Source of the DNA: Rana temporaria
Lineage: Eukaryota > Chordata > Amphibia > Anura > Ranidae
Reading direction: 5' to 3'
NCBI RefSeq assembly: GCF_905171775.1
Contig: NC_053489.1
Location: 250,605,008-250,669,007 of the forward strand
DNA length: 64,000 nt
Position 1 is the first letter of the stretch, and each line of letters opens with the position of its first letter. The notes under the pieces were generated by a model. It did no database searches. It was not told where the DNA came from and worked only from the letters and a program-made list of their open reading frames with translations. This document shows, piece by piece, positions 31,782 through 43,625 of this stretch. The position numbers and the translations under genes were made by a program.

Positions 31782-33273
31782 TGTAGCACTACCCCTTAAG
31801 GAGCTGCTGGTTTGTTTTGGGAGGCATGTTACCTCATGGCTCCTCCGCTGTCTAGGGGTGTATGGTGAATGTAGTAGTAACGGAATGTCCACGACAGGTG
31901 TCTTTTTCTGTGCTCTTTATTACCCAGCCCGGTAAAAACAGTAAAACTTGTGGTGATACAACAGTTGAAATAAAAGGAGAAATAGCAGATTCAGGCGTAG
32001 CAATAGGGAAACAGTCCTGCTTCTAACAACACTTATGCCCTGTACACACGATCGGTTCATCCAATGAAAACGGCCTGATGGATTTTTTCATCAGATATCC
32101 GATGAAGCTGACTTTCATCAGTCTTGCCTACACACCATCAGTTAAAAAAACAATCGTGTCAGAACGCGGTGACGTAAAACACAACGACGTGCTGAGAAAA
32201 ATTAAGTTCAATGCTTTCAAGCATGCGTCGACTTGATTCTGAGCATGCGTGGATTTTTAACCGATGGACGTGCCCACAGACGATCATTTTTTTCTATAGG
32301 TTTTTTATCCATCAGATAATTTTAAAACAAGTTCCTAGTTTTTTCACCGATGGATAAAAAACGAATGGGACCCACACACGATCGGTTCGTCTGATGAAAA
32401 CAGTCCATCAGAGCGTTTTCATCAGACGAACCGATCGTGTGTATGTGGCATTAGTCTTCTTCGCAACTCCAGCCAGATTGGGTATAGCGTACCTGGACAG
32501 GCCTCTCTCACTGACCTGGCAGCCAGAGTATCACTCGTAACTTAGAGGAAAAGTCTCTGCCACAGACCCTCCTTAGGATTGAGGTAGCAGAGTTAATCCT
32601 GCTTAATAGACTTGGCCTGGATCTCCTTCAGGTAGTTTGCAGGTTACCGACTGACAGGTGACCAACGTCCAACATTTCAGTAATCGGTTCCCTTGATCCC
32701 CGGTGGATTGTCGAGACCCTATTGGATTGCCAGCCTCTCTTGGCTCTCCTCAGATGGACTCCCCACCGAACAGCTTCCTCTCACTGGGAACTCGCTTGGG
32801 ATCTTCTCAGTATTGGGGACCCAGTCGATTACTGGGGCCCCGCCAAAGCTTTAAATGTTCCGGACCAACATGGTCCCGGAACCAGGAACACAGCGTGACA
32901 CGTGCACCCCGGCCTGAAAGGCCATTTTGCCGGGGCGCCGTGATGCAGTTACCCTAAAGGTGGGTGCCGCACTCAAAGAAGAACCCAGACCAATGGCGTC
33001 TGTCTCATAAATACCCTCCCCCAGCATGCATAGCGAGGAGAAACCCTCCTGATAGGCCGCTGGGGAAAAGCACCCAAACCTCGACTCCACTGCTGCCACC
33101 TATCGTCCTGGGGTGGGAACAGCACCCTAGGAACAACAGAATAAGCCCACAGCACAGCCAAGCTGAGACAGAGACCCAATTTGAACAGATTAACTGGATC
33201 AGGGCTAATTTAACTCTCTGATCCCCCTCTGAACTTACAAAGCACCGGTACTTGGAAGTAACCAGGCGCTACA
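31782..33273 (-). mobile_element. LTR insertion upstream of V3, with nested MITE
   Basis: Starts TGTAGCACTACCCC and ends ACCAGGCGCTACA, flanked by CATA at 31778-31781 and 33274-33277. The V4 unit lacks it: acataaatatacatatataa near 37000-37015 is uninterrupted. On the minus strand gggtaataaagagc supplies a polyadenylation signal, so the LTR runs on -. Removing the nested MITE (32033-32452) leaves about 1.07 kb, consistent with a solo LTR. It is related to the LTR next to the primer-binding site at 59413. Confidence 0.85.
32033..32452. mobile_element. Palindromic MITE copy 3, nested in the LTR
   Basis: Ends ttatgccctgtacacacgat and gatcgtgtgtatgtggcatta. A 32300-32440 section is mirrored against 32035-32170. 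Same family as copies 1, 2 and 4. Confidence 0.85.
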
Positions 33274-33517
33274 CATATATAAAACTCCAAAACAGATGGT
33301 TGTAACAGTAACAACAACAGTTTCAAGCATCATTATATCATTAATAAATATTACATAATTCAGAAAAATAAATATGTATATAATGTGTATATACAGTATG
33401 TATACACACACACATATATATTATACATTTATCACTAGGTGGTGCTATGGTTTAACTTCCAAAATAACTTTGTATGTAGATACAAATGGCTACCCACAAA
33501 AAAAGTTTTTTATTTTA

Positions 33518-33532
33518 GTGGGTGTGGTTACA
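33518..33532 (+). promoter_or_regulatory. Candidate V3 promoter motif
   Basis: GTGGGTGTGGTTACA, 140 bases before the V3 leader ATG, followed by an AT-rich ataaaataaagaggaa block shared with V4. Confidence 0.4.
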
Positions 33533-33657
33533 TCATATAAAATAAAGAGGAAATGATTGAATGTTGTCACTTGTCACACATATATCTGCAACATACACCT
33601 GAGTGTAGATACAATAGTATATGCCTAATACATTGCAAACAAGTCACAACACAGAAG

Positions 33658-34091
33658 ATGTTTTTTGTCTGCTCCATACTCGTCTTATATCTGTGTGAGT
33701 AGAACGCTAGAATGGCAATTCATTCTAACAGATAAATGAATTGTTTGATACTTCTATATTATATTTCATATTCATCCTGTGCTTTTTTTATTATTTTTTC
33801 AGGCTCCTTCTGCGCCTCTAACATAACACAGAAGCCCTCATTACAGACTTCCGTAAGAAATGACTTGAATATCACCTGTGAACATGATGCCCTCGTGGGA
33901 ACTGCCTATATCCATTGGTATAGGTTATCCGCTGGTCATCGGCCAATCTATCTAATTGGAGACTTTAAGGATCACGAGACAACAGATAAGAGGTTTAAGC
34001 TGACCTTTGTTGACGGCAAGAAGTCCAACATACTCCTCATAAGAGATATCAGACCTGAAGACAGTGCTGTGTATCTGTGTGCTAAGAGTGA
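33658..34091 (+). CDS. T-cell receptor V segment V3 (TRAV/TRDV type), apparently functional
   Basis: The leader exon is 33658-33694 (MFFVCSILVLYL plus one base) with GTGAGT donor. The intron is 108 bases with a pyrimidine tract and CAG. The V exon is 33803-34091. It encodes first Cys in LNITCEHD, Trp in YIHWYRLSAGH, the strand TDKRFKLTF, the DIRPEDSAVYLCAKSD framework-3 end and second Cys. No stop or shift. V3 differs from V4 by about five bases over the 289-base V exon, including Val for Gly in the LTFVDGK turn, so they are recent duplicates. Two cysteines (CSFC) precede the mature domain. Expected to be joined to a J segment in a TCR alpha or delta chain on the T-cell surface; chain use is undecided. 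Confidence 0.9.
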
Positions 34092-34130
34092 CACAGAGCT
34101 ACAAGTGTATTTCCTGCCTGTACAATATGT
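34092..34130 (+). promoter_or_regulatory. 23-RSS of V3
   Basis: Heptamer CACAGAG (34092-34098), 23-base spacer, nonamer ACAATATGT (34122-34130). Confidence 0.72.
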
Positions 34131-34331
34131 CAGAATGCAACTCATTGAAGTTATGACGGATAAATACAAGCTAAGATATATTTTAGTTTTCATGGATCGA
34201 GGTAGTATGCACTTTAGAAATTAGAACCTCAGTGAACATGTTAGCAAGCTTTTCACATCTTGAGAAGGTATGGGGAATTCTTTAATGGGTGGAATTTTAG
34301 TTGAAAAACTGAGCAGCCATAGAGTCAGCTG

Positions 34332-35573
34332 TTTAACCACTTACATACAGGGCATTTTCACCCCCTTCCTGCCCAGACCAATTTTTAGTTTTCAGCGCTG
34401 TTGCACTTTGAATGACAATTGCGCGGTCATGCAACACTGTACCCAAATGAAATTTCCCCCCCCCCCCCCCACAAATAGAGATTTCATTTGGTGGTATTTG
34501 ATCATCTCTGCGGTTTTTATTTTTTGTGCTATAAACAAAAGAAGAGTGACAATTTTGAAAAAAACACAATATTTTTTTCTTTTTGATTTAATATATATCA
34601 CAATTTTATAAACAAAATATATGTTTTTCCTCAGTTTAGACCAATACATATTCTTCTACATATTTTTGGTAAAAAAAATCTCAATAAGCGTATATTGATT
34701 GGTTTGCGCAAAAGTTATAGCGTCTACAAAATAGGGGATAGATTTATGGCATTTTTAGTTTTTTTTTACTAGTAATGAATGAATGACTTGTATAGCGCTA
34801 CACATGCAAACTGAATTGCCTGGCTGGTGTGGTCATTTACCCTGTAGGATCTTGACACGCTTGGGACACACATATATACATATATATATACTGGGCCAAT
34901 TTGGCCAGGATCCAATTAACCTACCAGCATGTCTTTGGAGTGTGGGAGGAAACCAGAGTACCTGGAGGAAACCCACGCAGACACAGGGAGAACATGCAAA
35001 CTCCAAGCAGATGGTGTCATGGTCGGGATTTGAACCAGCGACCCTTTTGTGCTAGGTGAAAGTGCTAACCACTACACCACTGTGTATAATTAGAGCATGT
35101 TCTAAATATTTAATGCCCATTTTTTACGTCATGAAAAATGCTCTGGTAATGGCGGCGATTTGCTATTTTTATTGTGACCGTGACATTGCGGCGGACATAT
35201 CGGACACCTTTGACACGTTTTTGAGACCATTCACAATTTTACAGCGATTAGTGCTATAAAACTGCACTGATTACTGTGTAAATGTGACTGGCAGGGAAGG
35301 GGATAACCACTAGGGACGCTGAAGGGGTTAATATGTTCCCTAATGTGTGATTCTAACTGTAGGGGCCTCACAAGGGGAGGAGACCGATGTGTGAGACCGG
35401 TTGCCCGGTGGACATCGTGGCCATGCGCCGGGTCACGAGCGATGCCGCCGGCGGTGCCCGCACACCCCCTAGAGGCCCGGGAATAAAGGACGTCATATGA
35501 CGTCCACTCGGAGGGAGGGAGGGAGGATTCCTGCCAGCGTCATTTTATTATGGCCCGGTATGGAAGGGGTTAA
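34332..35573. mobile_element. TTAA-edged MITE with nested SINE
   Basis: Starts TTAACCACTTACATACAGGG and ends CGGTATGGAAGGGGTTAA, the same ends as 46327-47993. The tRNA-type SINE at 34775-35090 and about 60 further bases interrupt it after tactagta, compared with the other copy. Noncoding. Confidence 0.8.
34775..35090 (-). mobile_element. tRNA-derived SINE
   Basis: On the minus strand the head (about 35088 to 35015) reads with an A-box-like TAGTGGTTAGCAC and a B box GGTTCAAATCC, spaced as in a tRNA gene. The body contains the vertebrate repeat core gtttcctcccacactccaaa (complement of about 34940-34960). The tail is at the gtatagcgct/atgaatgaatga side. The internal Pol III promoter looks intact in sequence. 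Confidence 0.7.
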
Positions 35574-36816
35574 AGAATTACCTGGGACCCCAGCAGATTA
35601 CCAGTATTTCATCTGTAATTGACAGTTAAAATAACACAGTGCCGTATCACAAAAAATGGCTTGGACCGGAGGTCCAGTGGTTAAAATAGTACACTCACAC
35701 TGCACTCACCAGATGTTGTTGACTTCATAATAAAAGAAGTCATTGTGGGTTTGTCATGCATTCCCTTTAAACATGAGCCACTGGATCCCTCTTCTTTACG
35801 GTCTTTGCGATACCACCATCCCTTGGATGCTCAGTGTTTTCCCCTGTTACAACTATCAAGGGGTAATAGGAAAGAGAACCACATATAATGTAGTCATGTT
35901 GTTATAAACTCAATAAAAACATTATTGCACTTACATCACCAATAAAAATGTGCTCACATTCATCAGAAATATGCGTTGTGCCCCATACCAGTGCATTGCT
36001 TTCCTCCATGTCTTTAAGACATACAAACACACACTGCACTCACCAGTTGTTGTCAACCTCTGGTGTGTCATGTGTATAGTAAATGGTGGTCCTTGGTCCC
36101 TTTAAACGTCAGCCTCTGCATCCCTTTCCTTTAATGTTTTGAGTTGCGCTTGTCCCTTTAAGGGTCCCCAATCCTTGCCCCGTGTTGCAATAATCAAAAG
36201 AGAATTGTCGTTAGATGGGGTAAGTGCACCTGACCCGCCCACTGTGCTGACCGACCGACTGACTGTTTTTTTTTCTGTGAACTTGGAGAAGCAGGGAAGG
36301 GTGGGAATTGAAGGGCAGTTGCTGAAGCTAACCACAAAGATTCCCACACAATTGGTTGGAATGGACTATCTCAATACTGATAAACAACAACATAATTTTT
36401 ATATAAAATAAAATATTTATTACATATAAAATTGACATACAAAATTCATCTAAAAATCTGTGAACAAATACTTAGGGTTACCCCAAGAGGTATCTGTTGG
36501 TACAGTATATCTCATAAATTAGCGTATCCTCAACTAGTTTCACGGCAAGCACGCCGCTTCTTCAGGAGCAATGATCCAGCAGGTCAAAGATTTCTGTAAA
36601 CTTGATTTGTTTCTATTTGATATTTTGTAGTCTCCTATAAAATTATTCACATGTATCAGAACATCTGGATTTGTAAATATATAGCTACACCCACTGTTTA
36701 TGACTATGATATTACCCAGTGAAAGTATATGTTGGATTTGATTCGTTCATTCAGATATCTTGGATTCTATATCTGATCTCTGTACTGTATAGGGTAATAT
36801 GTAAATATACATCTTT
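35574..36816. other. Noncoding block repeated from 28.5-29.5 kb, plus unassigned sequence
   Basis: 35690-36200 repeats the 28540-29470 block. 36505-36580 contains a common repeat tail (tcacggcaagcacgccgcttcttcagg). No gene was seen. Confidence 0.5.
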
Positions 36817-37144
36817 AGCTTGAAAAAGGACACAGTTGCCTGTAACATTGCCGCATTGCTGTTTGAATCTTTTTGAGAAATAAATGCTCTCTGTGCTGCT
36901 GTCTTTCGCTATTGTTAATTTTTGGCAATCATCGGGCATTTACCAGGTTGAGTGAATAGGAAAAGGATCAACATGGGTTGGCACTGTCCACCCACATAAA
37001 TATACATATATAAAAATCCAGAACAGATGGTTGTAACAGTAACAACAACAGTTTCAAACATTCAAGCATAATCGTTTTCAAATATATTATATAATTTATA
37101 AATACGTATTACATAATTTAGAATATAAATATGTATATACTGTA

Positions 37145-37147
<3 letters not shown>

Positions 37148-37207
<60 letters not shown>

Positions 37208-37221
37208 CCTCTCTCTCTCTC
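37148..37221. repeat. (CT)n microsatellite
   Basis: About 70 bases of tctctc with a few ccctct interruptions, upstream of V4 and absent from the V3 unit. Confidence 0.95.
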
Positions 37222-37362
37222 GATCTACAGATCTATACATACACACACACATTATACATATATCACTAGGTGGTGCTATGGTTTAACTTCTAAAAGCACT
37301 GGTGTAGATACAAATGGCTACCCACAAAAAGTATTTTCTTCCTAAAAAAAAATAATATTTTA

Positions 37363-37377
37363 GTGGGTGTGATTACA
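37363..37377 (+). promoter_or_regulatory. Candidate V4 promoter motif
   Basis: GTGGGTGTGATTACA, 129 bases before the V4 leader ATG. One base differs from V2/V3 and alters the RUNX-like core to TGTGATT. Confidence 0.35.
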
Positions 37378-37491
37378 TAATTTAAAATAAAGAGGATTGA
37401 ATGTTGTCACACATATATCTGCAACATACACCTGAGTGTAGATAGATACAGCACATGCTTAATACATTGCAAGCAAGTCACAACACAGAAG

Positions 37492-37943
37492 ATGCTTTTT
37501 GTCTGCTCCATACTCGTCTTATATCTGTGTAAGTAGAAAAGCTATAAATAGTAATTCATTATAACAGATACATTAATTGTTTGATACTTTCTATATTATA
37601 ATTTATATTCATTCTTTATTTTTATTTAAAAAAAAAAAAAAAAAAACATTTCAGGCTCTTTCTGCGCCTCTAACATAACACAGAAGCCCTCCTTACAGAC
37701 TTCCGTAAGAAATGACTTGAATATCACCTGTGAACATGATGCCCTCGTGGGAACTGCCTATATCCATTGGTATAGGTTATCCGCTGGTCATCGGCCAATC
37801 TATCTAATTGGAGACTTTAAGGATCACGAGACAACAGACAAGAGGTTTAAGCTGACCTTTGGTGATGGCAAGAAGTCCAACATACTCCTCATAAGAGATA
37901 TCAGACCTGAAGACAGTGCTGTGTATCTGTGTGCTAAGAGTGA
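37492..37943 (+). CDS. T-cell receptor V segment V4 (TRAV/TRDV type), apparently functional
   Basis: The leader exon is 37492-37528 (MLFVCSILVLYL plus one base) with GTAAGT donor. The intron is 126 bases with an A-run of about 20 before the CATTTCAG acceptor. The V exon is 37655-37943, with the same core as V3: LNITCEHD, YIHWYRLSAGH, TDKRFKLTFGDGK, EDSAVYLCAKSD. No stop or shift. The long A-run in place of the usual pyrimidine tract upstream of the acceptor could lower splicing efficiency. A Tc1 copy begins about 50 bases after its RSS. Same subgroup as V1-V3. Confidence 0.9.
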
Positions 37944-37982
37944 CACAGAGGTACAAGTGTATTTCCTGCCTGTACAATATGT
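37944..37982 (+). promoter_or_regulatory. 23-RSS of V4
   Basis: Heptamer CACAGAG (37944-37950), 23-base spacer, nonamer ACAATATGT (37974-37982). Confidence 0.72.
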
Positions 37983-38031
37983 CAGAATGCAACTCAATGG
38001 GAGTTATGGTGGATAAATATAAGCTAAAATA

Positions 38032-39581
38032 TACAGTATATCACACCCCTCTCATTTTTGTAAATATTTTATTGTATCTTTTCATGTGGCAACACTGAAG
38101 AAATTACACTTTGCTACAATGTAAAGTAGTGAATGTACAGCTTGTATAACAGTGTAAATTTCCTGTCCCCTCAAAATAACTCAACACACAGCCATTAATG
38201 TCTAAACCACTGGCAACAAAATTGAGTACACCCCTAAGTAAAAATGCCCAAATTGGGCCCAAAGTGTCAATATTTTGTGTGGTCACCATTATTTTCCAGC
38301 ACTGCCTTAAAGCAGGGGTTGACACTAAAAACAATTTTCTAACATTACATTAAAAACTACCCCCCCCCCCCGTCGCATAACGAGCGTCACGAGTTGCCGA
38401 AAGAAGCCGAACGTCGGTGCGCAGGCGCCATATAGCGCCGACTCGACGTTCGGCTTCTTTCGGCAACTCGTGACGCTCCTGATGCGACGGGGGGTAGTTT
38501 TTGTCATCAAGTCAATCACTAACTGCTGCATAGGAACGCCCACTCCCACGGGATTCACTACCCGGAAGCCGAGTAAGAAAATAGCTATACGAGGTATGTA
38601 CAGCAAAAAAAAAAAATCGGCATACTTTCAATGTCGAGAGTGAGCTCAATGTAATGTTAGAAAATTGTTTTTAGGGTGAACCCCCGCTATAACACTCTTG
38701 GGCATGGAGTTCACCAGAGCTTCACAGGTTGCCACTGGAGTCCTCTTTCACTCCTCCATGATGACATCACAGAGCTAGTGGATGTTAGAGACCTTGTGCT
38801 CCTTCACCTTCTGTTTGAGGATGCCCCACAAATGCTCAATAGGGTTTAGGTTGGGAAACATCTTTGCCTAACTTTAGCAAACTGTTTGCGGGCTTTCTTT
38901 TGTCATGCAAACCAATATGGTCTGAGCACTGACAGGCTGACCCCCACACCCCTGCAACCTCTGTAGCAATGCTGGCAGCACTCATACGTCTATTTCCCAA
39001 AGACAACTTCTGGATATGACGCTGAACACGTGCACTCAACTTCTTTGGTCACCCATAGCGAGGCCTATTCTTAGTGGAACCTGTCCTTTTAAACTGCTGC
39101 AGCTCAGTTTCAGGGTCTTGGAAATCTTCTCATAGCCTAGGCCATCTTTATGTAGAGCAGCAATTCTTTTTTTCAGATCCTCAGAGAGCTCTTTGCCATG
39201 AGGTGCCATGTTGAACTTCCAGTGACCAGTATGTGGGAGTGAGAGCGATAACACCACATTTAACACACCTGCTCCATGTTCACACCTGAGACCTTGTAAC
39301 GCTAATGAGTCACATGACATCAGGGGGGGAAAATGGCTAACTGGACCCAATTTGGACTTTTTCAGTTAGGGGTGTACTCACTTTTATTGCCAGCGGTTTA
39401 GACATTAATGGATGTGTGTTGAGTTATTTTGAGGGGACAGCAAAATGTAACTGTTATACTAGCTGTACACTCACTACTTTACATTGTAGCAAAGTGTAAT
39501 TTCTTCAGTGTTGTCACATGAAAAGATATAATAAAATATTTACAAAAATGTGAGGGGTGTACTCATTTTGTGAGATACTGT
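38032..39581 (-). mobile_element. Tc1-like transposon, internally deleted, with nested TTA element
   Basis: Ends tacagtatatcacacccctc and gggtgtactcattttgtgagatactgt form the inverted repeats. On the minus strand a transposase N-terminus starts at 39209 (MAPHGKELSEDLKKRIAAL, helix-turn-helix region) and continues out of frame as RHIQKLSLGNRRMSAASIA. The catalytic DDE middle is absent, so it is dead. The V2 and V3 units lack it and keep the uninterrupted aagatatattttag site. Confidence 0.85.
38308..38690. mobile_element. Palindromic element nested in the Tc1 copy
   Basis: Mirrored ends aaaaacaattttctaacatt and aatgttagaaaattgttttt lie inside a gccTTA ... TAAcac frame. Within it 38370-38488 forms a stem of about 50 bases per arm (gagcgtcacgagttgccgaa and its complement). 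Noncoding. Confidence 0.75.
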
Positions 39582-40314
39582 GGGCCAGATTCAGAGAGAT
39601 CGGCGCATCTTTAGATAGGCGTAGCGCATCTCATTTGCACTACGCCGTCGTAACATTGAGAGGCAAGTACAGTATTCACAAAGCACTTGCTCCCATATGT
39701 ACGCCGGCGTAACGTAAATGGGCCGGCGTAAGCCTGCCTAATTCAAAGTAGGCAGGTAGTGGGCGTGTTGTATTAAAATGAATCGTGACCCCATGTAAAT
39801 GAAGCGCCGACCGAATGGCGCATGCGCGCGCATGCTCAAAACCACGTCAAATTTACTCCCTAACATACGCCGGCTCAATGCCTGTGACGTGAACGTAACC
39901 TACGCCCAGCCCCATTCACGTACGACTTACATAAACAACTTAAAAATTCGATGGCTGTTCCGACGTCCATATCTTTGCATTACCTGCGCCTCATATAGCA
40001 GGGGTAACTTTACGCCGGACGTACGCCTTACGTAAACGGCGTAGCTTACTGCGACGGGCGCAAGTACGTTCGTGAATTGGCGTATCTAGGTCATTTACAT
40101 ATTCGACGCGTAAATCAACGGAAGCGCCCCTAGCGGCCAGGGTAAATATGCACCCAAGATACTACGGCGTAGGAGACTTACGTCGGTCATATCTTGGCAA
40201 AATTCAGGCGTATCTTGTTTCCTGAATACAGCGCCTAGATACGACGGCGCATCCTTGAACTTACGCCGCGTATCAACAGATACGTCGGCGTAAGATGTCT
40301 GTGAATCCAGGCCT
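39582..40314. mobile_element. Harbinger-type MITE, copy B
   Basis: Starts GGGCCAGATTCAGAGAGATC and ends near GTGAATCCAGGCC. It abuts the Tc1 end with no spacer. It shares tacgccggcgtaacgtaaatg-type sequence with copies A, D and E. Confidence 0.8.
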
Positions 40315-40872
40315 AGGTCTGTATGTGAGTACAACCATTGCTGTTTTTACTTGGATTAAAAATATTTTTGGTATCAATGCCTCAATTATCAGAAAACTGG
40401 AACCTATGGATCGCAAGATTTCCAGAGACTACACCAAAACACTGGTACTGGTGCTTATTGAAGTTTAGTATTAAACTAATAGTGGTAAATTTTTAATTTC
40501 TGTTCTGTACTTTTTTGTTCTAATCTCTTTTGATTTTTCTCTTCAGTATGATTTTTGCTAGTGATATATGCCCCTACCTTATTGTTACCTTCATTTTATG
40601 GCCAAAATCAAACGATTTGCCCCATTCCATAGCAGACTAGCACTATGCAAATATACTTACTCAAAAGGCCTCTGAGCCTTTGCGCCATGTTTGGCAACTG
40701 TCTTATTGTCATATACTGTATCATTGGATATTGTCAATTTTTGTATCTTGTTAAATTCAACTCTTTAATAAAAAACAATTGAAACTAAAATATTTTTGGT
40801 AACGCATTAGGTCAATGTGCCCTCCTTTTTTCTAATATGTTCCAGGAAGAACCACTGTCAGTCTGTTGGCAC
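40315..40872. other. Unassigned AT-rich spacer
   Basis: No gene, RNA or repeat boundary was recognised. Confidence 0.35.
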
Positions 40873-41192
40873 TTATGCCGTGTACACACAATCGGTTTAC
40901 CCAATGAAAACCGATCGCGTGTGGGCCCCATCTGTCTTTTTTCCATCGGTGTAAAAACAAAATAAAATAAAAATCCATGCATGCTCAGAATCAATTTGAC
41001 GCATGCTCGGAAGCATTGAACTTGATTTTTTGGCTCCTCGTAGTGTTTTACGTCACCGCGTTTTGGTACGGTCGGAATTTAGTCTGATAGTGTGTATGCA
41101 AGACCGATGAAAGTCAGCTTCATCGGATTTCCGACGGAAAAATCCATCGGATTCTATTCCATCAGAAATACGATCGTGTGCACACGGCATTA
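40873..41192. mobile_element. Palindromic MITE copy 4
   Basis: Ends ttatgccgtgtacacacaat and cgatcgtgtgcacacggcatta. Shorter than copies 1 and 3 because of an internal deletion. Confidence 0.85.
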
Positions 41193-42377
41193 CTGTCGAT
41201 TGTTGTCTGCGCCCTGGAAAATGTGTGTGCAGGGTGAAACTAGGTGTGTGATCATCACATTCTGGTTGTTGGTGTGAGATCTGAGAGTGTGATTGTGTAT
41301 TTGGACACTCAGAATATTGATTAGTTTAGGGGTAAAGTGCCTGGGGTTGAGTTTTAATTTGACCATCACTTGAAATGATACAACACATATAGGATGTATA
41401 GGTTATGAATTATTATAAGAGGTTTTGTAAACAGCAATGAAAGCACTAGATGGCAGTAGTTTGCTATTTCCAAAGCATAACATAATATGCAGTAGGCATC
41501 AGTGCAAATATTTTTGTATTTTACAGTGATATGCTTATGTTAGATTTTAAAGCTGAATTATATATATAAAGCTTATAGATACAAAGCTTTCCCTGATTGG
41601 ATGAGGTGAAGATTGTGACTTACTTCTCCATTTCGTCCAATCAGAGAACACTGCATTAATTTATATATATGCAAAACGTTCTCTAAATGGCACGCATTAC
41701 AGGTGACAGTCCTCCAGTGGTTACTATGCAGCAGGGCAAATGCTCGGCACAGTACCCATATCGATCACTGTAGTTGTCTCACTAGTGTGCTTTTCCACCA
41801 CCACAGGGACTGCCCTGGTATAATGTACATATTCAAGTCGGACCAACGTAACTATGCAAAATTATCCATACCCGGAATTCAGCTTTAATATTTAAAAATA
41901 TAATTTTAACTTAACTTTATTTCCATAAAGCTAAGGAGGACATTGCTGTTCACTTTACAGAGTCCAATAGATACAGCATGTTCAATGTGAAATGCTAAAG
42001 CCTGGTACACACTACAGTTTTTTTTGTTCGTGCAAAAAACTGACAGCTCTGGTCGGGAGCCACTGTACTAACCATGCAAGGTTAGTCCAGCGATCTCCCC
42101 CGCTGAGCTGTTGTGTTCTGACAGGGGGATGCCCCCCACCATAAGACTCCAATCAGCGCTCTATGCCATTGGCTGAGACCCCTTTTCGGGAGTCGGTCAG
42201 CTGCTGGTTTCCCAGCATGCACATACAGCCAGCTTCTGTCATACAGACCGACATACACATGCCATTGGCGGCTGGTGCTCAAGATTTTTGGGGGGTGAAA
42301 GCAAACTGAAAAATTCTTAAAAATACTGAAAAAAAACACATCAATTGCATCCTCACTGTGCCATCAATTGCAGCCAC
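41193..42377. other. Unassigned spacer with repeat fragments
   Basis: No coding sequence. From about 42000 (gcctggtacacactacagtt) a repeat of unassigned family begins and leads into the minisatellite. Confidence 0.4.
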
Positions 42378-43625
42378 TTTGCCCATAAAATGCAGCAACC
42401 GTGCCCCATAAAATGCAGCCATTGTGCCCATCATATGCAGCCACTGTGCCCATCATATGCAGCCACTGTGCCCATCATATGCAGCCTGTGCCCATCATAT
42501 GCAGCCTCTGTGCCCATCATATGCAGCCTATGCCCATCATATGCAGTCTCTGTGGCCATCATATGCAGCCTCTGCCCATCATATGCAGCCTGTGCTCATC
42601 ATATGCAGCCTGTGCCCATCATATGCAGCCTGTGCCCCTCATATGCAGCCTATGTGGCCATCATATGCAGCCTGTGCCCATCATACAGCCTCTGTGCCCA
42701 TCATATGCATCATGTGCCCATCATACAGCCTCTGTGCCCATAATATGCAGCCTCTGTGCCCATCATATGCAGCCTCTGTGCCCACCATATGCACTCTTTG
42801 TGCCCATCATATGCAGCTTGTGGCCATCATTTGCAGCCTGTGCCCATCATATGTGTCCTCTGCGCCCATCATATGCATCCTGTGTCCATCATATAGCATC
42901 TGTACCCATCATATGTAGCCTGTGCCCATCATATGCAGCCTGTGCCCATGATACAGCCTCTGTGCCCATCATATGCAGCCTCTGTGGCCATCATATGCAG
43001 CCTCTGCGGCCATCATATGCAGCCTATGCCCATCATATGCAGCCTGTGCCCATCATATGCAGCCTCTGTGGCCATCATATGCAGCCTCTGCCCATCATAT
43101 GCAGCCTCTTCTCATTATATGCAGCCTGTGCCCCTCATGTGCAGCCTCTGTGGCCATCATATGCAGCCTGTGCCCATCATATGCAGCCTGTGCCCATCAT
43201 ATGCAGCCTGTGCCCATCATATACAGCCTTTGCCCCTCATATGCAGCCTCTGTGGCCATCATATGCAGCCTGTGCCCTCATATGCATCCTGTGCCCATCA
43301 TACAGCCTCTGTGCTCCTATGCAGCCTGTACCCATCATGTGCAGCCTGTGCCCACCATATGCAGCCTCTGTGCCCATCATATGCAGCCTGTGCCCATCAT
43401 TTGCAGCCTGTGCCCATCATATGTGGCCTCTGTCCCCATCATATGCATCCTGTGTCCATCATATAGCATCTGTGCCCATCATATGTAGCCTGTGCACATC
43501 ATATGCAGCCTGTTCCCATCATATGCAGCCTCTGTGCCCATCATATGCATCCTATGTGCACATCATATGCAGCATGTGCCCACCATATGCAGCCTCTGTG
43601 CCCAACATTTGCAGCCTCTGTGACC
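42378..43625. repeat. 1.25 kb minisatellite, unit about 18-21 bases
   Basis: About 60 imperfect head-to-tail copies of tgtgcccatcatatgcagcc. Unit length varies through optional ctc/tgt insertions and substitutions (gcc to ggcc, cat to ccat). Because the units lack stops in several frames, all three forward frames stay open for hundreds of bases. These frames are repeat artefacts, not genes. Confidence 0.97.

Noticed and set aside
34940..35060. Possible true tRNA gene
   Set aside because: A and B boxes are present, but the sequence continues into a SINE body with the known vertebrate repeat core and no clover-leaf acceptor pairing was found.
42378..43625. CRISPR-like array
   Set aside because: Units are contiguous without unique spacers of constant length, and the surroundings are vertebrate.
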